Of a DNA stretch of 16,853 nt, positions 1 to 6,422 are shown piece after piece. The translations under genes were made by a program, and so were the position numbers. This stretch comes from an uncultured Holophagaceae bacterium. Lineage in GTDB: Bacteria; Acidobacteriota; Holophagae; Holophagales; Holophagaceae. The stretch spans positions 1-16,853 of the forward strand of contig CAIYNT010000108.1 of assembly GCA_903927605.1 (NCBI GenBank), read 5' to 3'. Within the stretch, counting starts at the first letter, position 1, and each line of letters begins with the position of its first letter. Under the pieces are notes generated by a model. It was not told the DNA's origin. It saw nothing but the letters and a program-made list of their open reading frames with translations, and did not search any database.

Positions 1-57
1 ACCTTCGGTACGGGACTGAGGGACGGGTGACGGGCGACCCCCCGAACAGGAGCCACC

Positions 58-327
58 ATGGCCCTCAATGTGGAACAGAAGAAGATCATCATCGACGACT
101 ACAAGCAGCACGAGTCGGACACAGGTTCACCTGAGGTCCAGGTCGCGATCCTCACCAAGCGCATCAACGACCTCACCGAGCACTTCAAGATCCACACCAA
201 GGATTACCACAGCCGCCGGGGTCTCATGATCATGGTCGGACAGCGTCGCCGCCTGCTTGATTACCTCAAGAAGAAGAGCAAGGAGCGCTACGCCACCCTG
301 ATCGAGCGCCTCGGTCTGCGTCGGTAA
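58..327 (+). CDS. rpsO: 30S ribosomal protein S15
   Basis: Primary 16S rRNA-binding protein of the small ribosomal subunit; it binds the central domain early in assembly. The 89-residue product has the usual family length and hallmark segments: an N-terminal helix, then [15 protein letters not shown], a KDYHSRRGL segment with the conserved His-Ser-Arg-Arg, and a basic LLDYLKKK helix. The start is supported by AGGAG at 48-52, five bases before ATG. A conserved hairpin repeat begins 8 nt after the stop and a strong intrinsic terminator follows at 428-454, so it looks like the last gene of its transcript. In many bacteria rpsO lies upstream of pnp; here pnp does not follow. Bacterial S15 often represses its own mRNA through a 5' leader structure, but only 57 bases of leader are visible and I could not assign one. 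Confidence 0.98.
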   Translation: MALNVEQKKIIIDDYKQHESDTGSPEVQVAILTKRINDLTEHFKIHTKDYHSRRGLMIMVGQRRRLLDYLKKKSKERYATLIERLGLRR

Positions 328-335
328 TATTTTCC

Positions 336-371
336 GGGGTTTCCACGCTTCGTGCACACCCCCGGACCCCC
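336..371 (+). repeat. Hairpin repeat copy 1, 3' of rpsO
   Basis: A C-tract-rich element starting 8 nt after the rpsO stop. GGGGT (336-340) can pair with ACCCC (358-362), and an inner CACG (344-347) with CGTG (351-354), around the loop CTT. The 3' tail carries further C-runs. It aligns with 12232-12266 behind etfA at 31 of 36 columns. A345-T353 here corresponds to G-C in the other copy, so pairing is preserved. It could be an mRNA 3'-end stabiliser or an interspersed REP-like repeat. Its function is unknown. Confidence 0.6.
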
Positions 372-427
372 AAAGACCCCCTCTCAGCGAAGCCGGAACC
401 GGGCCAGTGCTTCTGGAACTCTCATTC

Positions 428-454
428 AAAACGCCCGCATTCGCGGGCGTTTTT
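428..454 (+). terminator. Intrinsic terminator of rpsO
   Basis: A perfect 11-bp stem, AAAACGCCCGC (428-438) with GCGGGCGTTTT (443-453), closes a 4-nt loop ATTC and runs into a T-tract (450-454). This is a textbook Rho-independent terminator about 100 nt after the rpsO stop. Its A/T symmetry would also allow some activity on the other strand. The next start codon is only 16 nt downstream. Confidence 0.9.
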
Positions 455-469
455 CGTTATGTTCGATGC

Positions 470-1144
470 ATGGACTTGCAACCCCTTCCGTGCCCCGAGC
501 ATCCGAACCCCTACACCATCGCTGGCCGGCGGTTCCTTTACGATTCCCCCTGGATTCGCGTCCGGGAGGACCGGTACAGCCACAGAAAAGGAGCCGAGGG
601 CCGCTACGCAGTGTGCGGATTCAGACGCACCGCCTGCGGCGTGCTGGCCCTGGATGAAGAGGACCGTGTGGTCCTGGTGGGCCAGTGGCGCTATCCCCTG
701 GAGATCTATTCCTGGGAACTGCCGGAGGGCGGCGGCGACGAACACGAGAGTCCCTTCGAGGCCATCCGCCGTGAACTGGCCGAGGAAGCAGGTCTCATGG
801 CTGGGAATTGGGAGCCGCTCTGCTTCTTCCATCCCAGTAATTCCTCCACCGAGGAGGAGGCCTTCCTCTTCCTGGCAACAGGCCTCACCCCAGCCGAAGG
901 CCACCATGCAGAGGATGACGAAGAACTGATGCTCCACCGGGAACCCTTCCAGGACTGCCTCTGTCGAGTGCTCAACGGAGAGATCACCGACAGCCTCACG
1001 GTCCTGGCCCTGCTCGCCCTCCAAGCTCGGCGGAGCGGCGTGGCATCGGAATTGGACCCCATCCTCGCGGAGCGTTTCTTCCAGCGGCCCACGGACCATC
1101 CCTCCGCAGGCCGGGCCCGCTGGAAGGATCTGGACACGCCATGA
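470..1144 (+). CDS. NUDIX hydrolase, ADP-ribose pyrophosphatase-like
   Basis: Predicted cytosolic NUDIX hydrolase that cleaves a nucleoside diphosphate linked to another moiety; ADP-ribose or a nucleotide sugar is the likeliest substrate from overall resemblance. The complete NUDIX box G-x5-E-x7-REUxEExGU is present at residues 87-109, ending RELAEEAGL, so the Mg2+-binding glutamates are intact. The preceding WELPEGG matches the ADP-ribose pyrophosphatase group. The product is 224 aa from ATG 470. That start lies just past the rpsO terminator and has no visible Shine-Dalgarno; an upstream in-frame start at 407 would put the terminator stem inside the gene and was rejected. The stop overlaps the next start as ATGA (1141-1144), so the two genes are probably translationally coupled. 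The substrate cannot be fixed from sequence. Confidence 0.9.
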   Translation: MDLQPLPCPEHPNPYTIAGRRFLYDSPWIRVREDRYSHRKGAEGRYAVCGFRRTACGVLALDEEDRVVLVGQWRYPLEIYSWELPEGGGDEHESPFEAIRRELAEEAGLMAGNWEPLCFFHPSNSSTEEEAFLFLATGLTPAEGHHAEDDEELMLHREPFQDCLCRVLNGEITDSLTVLALLALQARRSGVASELDPILAERFFQRPTDHPSAGRARWKDLDTP

Positions 1145-1743
1145 TCCTCCAGTTGCATCCCGAGACACCCCAGGTGCGTCACCTTGAGCGCATCTCCGAA
1201 TTGTTGCATCGGGACGGGGTCATCGCCTACCCAACCGATACGCTGTTTGGCCTGGGCTGCCTCGCGTCCCGCAAGAAGGCCGTGGACCGCATCCTGCAGA
1301 TCAAGGGCCGCGATCCCAAGAAACCCATGTCCATCCTCTGCTCTGACATGGAGATGTTCTGTCGTTACACGCGCCACCTGGGTACCCCCACCTTCCGCCT
1401 CCTGAAGCAGATGCTGCCCGGGCCCTACACGGTGCTGCTGCCCGCCAGCCGGGAAGTTCCCCGCTACCTCCAGAACAAGCAGGTGGTGGGCCTGCGCATC
1501 CCCGACCATCCCTTCTGCAAGGCCCTGGTGGCGCTGCTCGGTGAGCCCATCATCACCACGAGTGTGGCGCTGCCTGACCAGCCCGTGCTCAACACTGCCT
1601 GGGAGATCGAGGAGGAACAGGGCCATGCCCTCGAGCTGGTGGTGGACTGCGGCCAGCCCCTGGGCGTGCACAGCACGATCGTGGATCTTAGCGGGGAGGA
1701 CCCGCTTCTGGTAAGAGAAGGCGCTGGCCCCTGGCCGCTCTAG
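1141..1743 (+). CDS. YciO/Sua5/YrdC-family protein (threonylcarbamoyl-AMP synthase-like)
   Basis: A member of the YrdC superfamily. Its classic members (TsaC/Sua5) make L-threonylcarbamoyl-adenylate from threonine, bicarbonate and ATP for the t6A modification of ANN-decoding tRNAs. Visible landmarks are AYPTDTLFGLGC (29-40), the KGRDPKKPMSIL nucleotide-binding segment (55-66), LPGPYTVLLPA (92-102), GLRIPDHP (117-124) and HSTIVDLS (177-184). The 200-aa length and the KGRDPKKPM wording fit the YciO subgroup better than full-length Sua5, which carries an extra C-terminal domain. YciO activity in t6A synthesis is weaker or less certain than that of TsaC. The start overlaps the NUDIX stop by 4 bp. 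It converges on nadB across a 47-bp gap with no convincing terminator. Confidence 0.9.
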   Translation: MILQLHPETPQVRHLERISELLHRDGVIAYPTDTLFGLGCLASRKKAVDRILQIKGRDPKKPMSILCSDMEMFCRYTRHLGTPTFRLLKQMLPGPYTVLLPASREVPRYLQNKQVVGLRIPDHPFCKALVALLGEPIITTSVALPDQPVLNTAWEIEEEQGHALELVVDCGQPLGVHSTIVDLSGEDPLLVREGAGPWPL

Positions 1744-1790
1744 GAACCGATCTAAGAATTGGGAGGGCCCGCCCCTGTGGCGTCGCGCGC

Positions 1791-3365
1791 TCAATCCACT
1801 CGGTAATGACAGCCGCGGCTTTCAGGATTCTGCAGGGCGGCATTCAGGATGAGTCGGGCGCAGAGGATGCCACTCCGAAGCTCCAGCAACTCGCGGCTGA
1901 GGAGGGCCTCGTGGTAGAAGCGCTCGATGCGGTGGGCTAGGTAGTGCAGGTCGGCCTTCGCACGCTGCAGCCGGGCACCCGTGCGAACGATGCCTGCATA
2001 GTTCCAGAGGGTGCTCCGGATGAGGCCCCAGTCCTGGTCAATGAGCAGCGGGTCCGTGGATTCCGGACGGTTCGGCATGTGCCACTGGGCGAGACCGTTC
2101 GGGGGCGCAAAGGGGGCATCATTCATTTCTCGTACGGCCGCCTCGGCGCCGCGGGAGCCCCACACCAGGCCCTCCAGCAGGCTGGTGGAGGCCAGCCGAT
2201 TGGCGCCGTGCAGGCCCGTGCAGGCCACTTCACCTGCCGCATAGAGACCCGGGAGACTCGTGCGGCCATCCAGGTCCACCAGCACGCCACCGCAGAAGTA
2301 GTGGGCGGCGGGCACCACGGGAATGGGCTGGTGGTGGGGATCAAGGCCTTCGGCGCGGCAGGCCGCCACCACCGTCGGGAAGTGCGAATCCAGGTCCAGC
2401 TTGGCCCCCACGGGTGCCAGATCCAGGTAGACGCTGGCCTCCCCACTGGCCGCCATCTCCTGGAAGATGGCCCGGCTGACCACATCGCGAGGGGCCAGTT
2501 CCAGGTACTCCGGGGCGTACTTCGTCATGAAGCGCTCGCCCTTACGGTTGACCAGCCAGGCGCCTTCGCCGCGAAGGGCCTCTGTGAGCAGAGTCCTGGG
2601 CTTGCCCGGCACGTAGAGCGCGGTGGGGTGGAACTGCACGTATTCGCAGTTCACGATGCGGGCACTGGCCCGGTAGGCCGCCGCCAATCCATCCCCGGTG
2701 GCGCTGGGCGGGTTGGTGGTGTGCAGATACAGGTAGCCCAGGCCTCCCGTGGCCAGGAGGGTGCGCTTGGCCAAGGCGCCCTCCACCTCGCCGGTGGCGG
2801 GGTCGAACAGGAAGGCGCCATGGACCCGGATGGGATCGTACACCCGCACCGGATTGAGACAGTGGTGAGGGCTGGTGATGAGGTCCACCAGGCAGAGCCG
2901 CTCCCGGAGGCGGATGTTCGGATGCTTCCGGACCGCTTCACTCAGGGCCGTCTGGATTGCCAGGCCAGTTGCATCCTTGGCGTGGTAGATGCGCCGGGCG
3001 CTGTGGGCGGCCTCGGCTGTGGGCGCAGGCGTACCGTTCAGTCCCAGGTCGAAGGGGACCCCCAGGCGTTCCCAAAGGAAACTGCGGCAGAGTTTGGGGC
3101 CCTCCTCCGCCAGCAACCGCACGGCCTCGGTCCGGCAAAGTCCGGCCCCGGCACTTTCAATGTCTGAAGCCAGCAGTTCCGGAGAGTCCCCCTCCTCCGG
3201 CGGGGCCAGTCCGATGATGCCGCCCTGGGCCCACCCCGTGTTCGAGGCTCCCAACTCATCCTTCGCCACCAGCACCACAGAGGCGCCCAAGTCCGCCGCC
3301 CTCAAGGCGGCCGCACATCCGGCGATCCCCGCCCCCAGCACCAGCAGATCGGCCATCTCACTCAT
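1791..3365 (-). CDS. nadB: L-aspartate oxidase
   Basis: FAD-dependent cytosolic enzyme that oxidises L-aspartate to iminoaspartate, the first step of de novo NAD synthesis; NadA then condenses it with dihydroxyacetone phosphate. The 524-aa product matches the family. It has the dinucleotide-binding GAGIAG (11-16), the FAD segment SNTGWAQGG, the fumarate-reductase-family signatures RGEGA and HYFCGGV, and GANRLASTSLLEGLVWG near the end of the FAD domain. The C-terminus SRGCHYRVD resembles the usual SRG-H-Y ending. ATG 3365 overlaps the TGA of the upstream DUF309 gene (ATGA, 3362-3365). The reading frame stays open to 3884, but that stretch belongs to the DUF309 gene in another frame. It is the last gene of the tolQ-to-nadB operon; nadA and nadC are not in the window. 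Confidence 0.96.
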   Translation of the reverse strand: MSEMADLLVLGAGIAGCAAALRAADLGASVVLVAKDELGASNTGWAQGGIIGLAPPEEGDSPELLASDIESAGAGLCRTEAVRLLAEEGPKLCRSFLWERLGVPFDLGLNGTPAPTAEAAHSARRIYHAKDATGLAIQTALSEAVRKHPNIRLRERLCLVDLITSPHHCLNPVRVYDPIRVHGAFLFDPATGEVEGALAKRTLLATGGLGYLYLHTTNPPSATGDGLAAAYRASARIVNCEYVQFHPTALYVPGKPRTLLTEALRGEGAWLVNRKGERFMTKYAPEYLELAPRDVVSRAIFQEMAASGEASVYLDLAPVGAKLDLDSHFPTVVAACRAEGLDPHHQPIPVVPAAHYFCGGVLVDLDGRTSLPGLYAAGEVACTGLHGANRLASTSLLEGLVWGSRGAEAAVREMNDAPFAPPNGLAQWHMPNRPESTDPLLIDQDWGLIRSTLWNYAGIVRTGARLQRAKADLHYLAHRIERFYHEALLSRELLELRSGILCARLILNAALQNPESRGCHYRVD

Positions 3366-4138
3366 GCCAGCTCCCAGGTGGGACGGTCCAGGGCCCAGAG
3401 GGGCGAGAAATCCGCATCGTCCATCATGCGCTTCCCATGGTCGAGCCTTCGCGCCGTCAGGTCCAGCGCAGACTCCACACGCACTTCGCCCCAGGGCGTG
3501 GCGACCCGGCCCCCGCAGGTTTTCAGCTTGAGCAGGGCTTCTTCCCAAAGCATCACCAAGCCCCCCAGGTTGTGCTGTTGAAGATGGTGGTAGCCTCCGG
3601 CCAGAAGGATGAGCCCCTGCAGCTTGTCTTTCAGATCGCCTGCCGCAGGGGCCCACAAGGGTTCCAGGGCGTCGTGGCACTCGTGGTAGAGGCCATGGTT
3701 GAAGAGGGACACCCCGCAGGCCAGCGGATAGGTGTCTCCCAGCGGCAGCGGTGTCAGTGCCGCCAGCTGCCAGCCGCAGCGTAGGCTCACCAGCGGCCCC
3801 CAGCCTCCCCACGTCGGGGCCGGGCGCCAGCCCTTGGGTCCGCCAACGGCCGTGTCCGGCCATCGTACGAGGTGAGCCTTCCATGCCGCCGAGGGATCGT
3901 GATGCCCAAGGGCCGCCAGCATCCGGGCGGCGTGGTTTAGAAGCTCCGTTTCAGGCAGGCCATCGGGATGCGCCTGCCGCAATCCTGGTGCGCCCAGGAT
4001 GGTGGGCCAGACCAGGACCTCCCTGGCCTCCGGGTCATGGAGCGCCGCCTCCATGCGGACCTGGAAGAACCGGTGGATCTCCAGGGGGAGGCGGGGCTGG
4101 CGCTGCCAGAAGGGAGGGCGGTTGCAGTCGTCACTCAT
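3362..4138 (-). CDS. DUF309 domain protein
   Basis: Protein of 258 aa whose C-terminal half carries a DUF309 signature. FNHGLYHECHDALEPLW (146-162) is the family's F-N-x-G-x-[FY]-x-E-x-H-[ED] motif, and LQGLILLAGGYHHLQ (173-187) is the second conserved helix. The family is a small all-helical fold of unknown biochemical function. The conserved Glu/His pair suggests metal or ligand binding, which is inference. The first 130 or so residues are rich in Trp, Pro and His and match no family I recognise; most DUF309 proteins lack such an extension. Both ends are coupled: its ATG overlaps the yaaA TGA (4135-4138) and its TGA overlaps the nadB ATG. Confidence 0.85.
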   Translation of the reverse strand: MSDDCNRPPFWQRQPRLPLEIHRFFQVRMEAALHDPEAREVLVWPTILGAPGLRQAHPDGLPETELLNHAARMLAALGHHDPSAAWKAHLVRWPDTAVGGPKGWRPAPTWGGWGPLVSLRCGWQLAALTPLPLGDTYPLACGVSLFNHGLYHECHDALEPLWAPAAGDLKDKLQGLILLAGGYHHLQQHNLGGLVMLWEEALLKLKTCGGRVATPWGEVRVESALDLTARRLDHGKRMMDDADFSPLWALDRPTWELA

Positions 4139-4857
4139 GGGTCCACCACCAGCCGGAGGCTCATGCCACCGAGTCCATTCTCAGATACGCCTGCCCATTG
4201 GCAGCCTGGGATGCGGCCCTTTAGCACCTGACGGGGTCCGCCCTCCTGATGCGTCAGGATCCAGCGGGCCACAAGTCCCCGGTACTTCTTTGAGAAGTGG
4301 CTGACGGCCTTCCCCCCGTCATCAAAGATCTCCACCGTGTGCCGGGGTCGGGGCCAGTCTTTAAGCAGATCCGCGGAATCTCTGGGCAGCAACTCCCACA
4401 GGGAACCTTCCGGGATCCTGGCCAGCTGCTCAGGAAGCGCCTCCCGCCAGTGGCCCTTCAATCCGGGGATGGCCCCGAGTTTGAGTTTATAGGGAGGAAC
4501 GGGCTCGTCACCTCGCACCAGACCACGCAGGTTGGACAGAATGAACACCCGACTCCAGGCTTCCGGCGGGAGCGAGGCGGCATCCAGAGCCTGGAAGGCC
4601 ACGCCAGTGTAGCGGGCCAGCGCCGGCAGCAGAGGCACGGACCCTGTAAGCGCCAAGGCCTCGGTTCGCGCCTTGTCGAGGGCCAGGTCCTTCACATCAA
4701 AGGCCTTCTTCAGTGCCTCGGGCGACCCGGTCTTCGCCAGCGCCACGAGGCGTTCCCGCACCCAGCGCTGGGCCGGCGATTCCGGCAGTCGCCCCCGCCT
4801 GCCACCGGAGGTTTTGTCTTCAGAGGGAGCCAGGAGAATGAGGGGCGCGGCTTTCAT
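4135..4857 (-). CDS. yaaA: YaaA family peroxide stress protein (DUF328/UPF0246)
   Basis: YaaA family protein. In E. coli YaaA is OxyR-induced and lowers intracellular free iron during H2O2 stress, limiting Fenton damage; the fold binds DNA in vitro. The 240-aa product has the N-terminal LILLAPSEDKTSGG (6-19), equivalent to the family's PS-x-K-T nucleotide-like motif, and a central LSNLRGLVRG followed by PPYKLKLGAIPGL, which fits the family's PYR/K-L segment. ATG 4857 overlaps the TGA of the upstream deacetylase as ATGA (4854-4857). A longer in-frame extension runs to 5160, but it overlaps the deacetylase and is not needed for the family fold. Family assignment is strong; the role in this organism is inferred from E. 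coli. Confidence 0.88.
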   Translation of the reverse strand: MKAAPLILLAPSEDKTSGGRRGRLPESPAQRWVRERLVALAKTGSPEALKKAFDVKDLALDKARTEALALTGSVPLLPALARYTGVAFQALDAASLPPEAWSRVFILSNLRGLVRGDEPVPPYKLKLGAIPGLKGHWREALPEQLARIPEGSLWELLPRDSADLLKDWPRPRHTVEIFDDGGKAVSHFSKKYRGLVARWILTHQEGGPRQVLKGRIPGCQWAGVSENGLGGMSLRLVVDP

Positions 4858-5645
4858 CGGGTCTCCACCCAGGCTTCCAGGCTGGTGAGCTGGATCCCCG
4901 CGAAGAGATCCCGAAGGTGACTCCCGTATCCGCGCAGGCCCGCGCTGTGCGCAAACCGATGCCCCAGGGAGGCACCAGGGAGATCCGGCTGGCCCTCGTC
5001 CAGCTCCCAGGGATGCAGCACCAGCGGGGTCCCGGCGTCTTCCTGGGCCAGCGTTTCCAGCGCCCGGCGCACTAGGCTGAACGGCAGCACCCGGAGCCCC
5101 CAGCCCCAGAGTGGTGAACGGGGCGGACCTGACCACAACACCGGAGGCGGAAGCTCCCACAACCCTTCAGTCAGAAGGTGCGGACGGCGCGACCAGGAGG
5201 GTTCGCCGAGGACCGCCAGGGGCACGCGACTGGAGTCGTAGCGGAAACCCAACTCCGGCAGCTCCCGCCACCAGTCCGAGGCCGCCCCCCGCAAGCTCCA
5301 TTCGGGAGCGCGGTAGCCCACGACCCGACAGCCCGACAGATCCTCCAGGAGGGCCTTCCCATCCCGCACCGAGTCCCTCCAAGTGGAGCGACCCATCTCA
5401 AAGGCCCGTCGGTGCGTCAGCCCGTGCAGTGCGACAGTGTGGCCCTCCGAGACGATCTGCCGCAGCAGGTCCGGGTGCCGTCGTGCCTGATCCCCCAAAC
5501 AGAACCAGGTGGCGGTAGCCCCCAAATCCGTGCAGAATTCGAGGGCGCGCTCCGTGGCCAGGGGCAGCCGGCATTCGAAGCGATCCAGAGCCTCGGGCTG
5601 GTTGTAGGGTGGGCAGCAGAGCTGGAACCAGTCCTCCCAGTCCAA
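4854..5645 (-). CDS. Polysaccharide deacetylase, XrtA/DUF3473-type
   Basis: NodB-homology carbohydrate esterase family 4 enzyme, predicted to remove N- or O-acetyl groups from a surface or exported polysaccharide. The sequence shows a DWEDWF start motif (cognate to the DVEDWF of the exopolysaccharide/PEP-CTERM subgroup), the metal-binding H-x3-H at H74 and H78 (LHGLTHRR), GYRAPEWS (110-117) with the conserved Arg, GFRYDSS (133-139), and LHPWELD (210-216) with the conserved His. The coordinates use a TTG start at 5645. The reading frame continues upstream, and the residues LPLSLDWEDW would complete the first beta strand. The real start may therefore be CTG at 5670-5672, overlapping the tolQ stop as CTGA. 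There is no signal peptide in either version. Neighbours include no other polysaccharide genes apart from ugd across the divergent promoter. Confidence 0.88.
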   Translation of the reverse strand: MDWEDWFQLCCPPYNQPEALDRFECRLPLATERALEFCTDLGATATWFCLGDQARRHPDLLRQIVSEGHTVALHGLTHRRAFEMGRSTWRDSVRDGKALLEDLSGCRVVGYRAPEWSLRGAASDWWRELPELGFRYDSSRVPLAVLGEPSWSRRPHLLTEGLWELPPPVLWSGPPRSPLWGWGLRVLPFSLVRRALETLAQEDAGTPLVLHPWELDEGQPDLPGASLGHRFAHSAGLRGYGSHLRDLFAGIQLTSLEAWVETR

Positions 5646-5668
5646 AGAAAGAGGAAGTCGGTGCGCTC

Positions 5669-6364
5669 TCAGGTGAAGTTCCGCTCGGAGAGGCTGATGA
5701 ATTCAAGTGAGAAATCATCGAGTTCCGTCTGGAACTGCTTCAGCTGACCCTGGAAGAAGTTGTAGGCCATGAGCGCCGGGATGGCCGCCACCAGACCGAT
5801 GGCCGTGGCCACCAGGGCCTCGGAGATGCCGGGAGCCACAGTGGCGAGGTTCGCATTGCCCGTGGCACCGATGCCCCGGAAGGCGTCGATGATGCCCCAC
5901 ACGGTGCCGAAAAGCCCGATGAAGGGACTCACGGCGGCCACTGTGGCCAGTCCGCCCAGGGATCGCTCGAGGCGGCCCATCTCCACCACACTGGCCCGCT
6001 GGAGGCTGCGCTCCACCGCCTCCATGCTCCGCAGCTGGGGACGGCCATCCTGGCCCACCTGGCGCAGTTGGAAGGTCACCTCACTGTAGCCCGCCACGAA
6101 AAGGCCCACGAGGGGACTCAGGGCAAATTTCTCCTGATGCTGCTTCAATTCCCGCCAATCGGTGGCGCGTTTGAACGCTGCCCGGAATTGCTCGGAAACG
6201 CTGCGGCTTCGGCGGTAGAGCAGCGCCTTGCGGAGGATCACCACCCAGCTGAGCAGCGAGAAGGTCACGAGAATCAATAGCACCGACTTGGAGACCGGAC
6301 CCGCATGGAGCATGACCTCCAGGAGGTTGACCTCGTTGCCCGTGGGTGCCGCCAGGATCGTCAT
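5669..6364 (-). CDS. tolQ: MotA/TolQ/ExbB proton channel family protein, TolQ-like
   Basis: Inner-membrane proton-channel subunit that couples proton-motive force to envelope work; TolQ partners TolR and TolA. The product is 231 aa (E. coli TolQ is 230), with three membrane segments at about 24-46, 136-158 and 178-202. The channel-lining motifs are present: GLFGTVWGI with T154, and EALVATAIGLVAAIPA with T187, equivalent to the essential E. coli TolQ threonines. ATG 6364 is chosen over an open extension to 6439 because AAGGAG (6370-6375) sits five bases upstream. No tolR/exbD gene follows; the next gene is the deacetylase. TolQ is favoured over ExbB by length and motifs, but without TolR next door the precise paralogue is uncertain. 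Confidence 0.88.
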   Translation of the reverse strand: MTILAAPTGNEVNLLEVMLHAGPVSKSVLLILVTFSLLSWVVILRKALLYRRSRSVSEQFRAAFKRATDWRELKQHQEKFALSPLVGLFVAGYSEVTFQLRQVGQDGRPQLRSMEAVERSLQRASVVEMGRLERSLGGLATVAAVSPFIGLFGTVWGIIDAFRGIGATGNANLATVAPGISEALVATAIGLVAAIPALMAYNFFQGQLKQFQTELDDFSLEFISLSERNFT

Positions 6365-6422
6365 GCCAACTCCTTCCTCCGAATGATAGCAAGCTACACT
6401 GGTTCCTTTGCGCGAGGACGCC
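6365..6422. promoter_or_regulatory. Divergent promoter region between tolQ and ugd
   Basis: This 58-bp gap separates the divergent starts of tolQ (-) and ugd (+), so both operons should be driven from here or from just inside the coding ends. It is locally AT-richer. The minus strand reads TATCAT at 6388-6383 (5 of 6 to a -10 box). The plus strand reads TACACT at 6395-6400 (4 of 6). I see no good -35 for either. The tolQ Shine-Dalgarno occupies 6370-6375, and a GAGG for ugd lies at 6414-6417. Confidence 0.35.

Noticed and set aside
358..381. Possible G-quadruplex on the minus strand from repeated C5 runs
   Set aside because: Only three G-tracts are present in the stretch; a stable intramolecular quadruplex needs four.
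1744..1790. GC-rich GGGCCCGCCC between the convergent YciO-type and nadB genes
   Set aside because: The stem would leave a 2-nt loop and has no T-tract, so I do not call a terminator.
1944..3167. 407-codon plus-strand open frame opposite nadB
   Set aside because: No domain recognised; nadB on the other strand is complete and well conserved.
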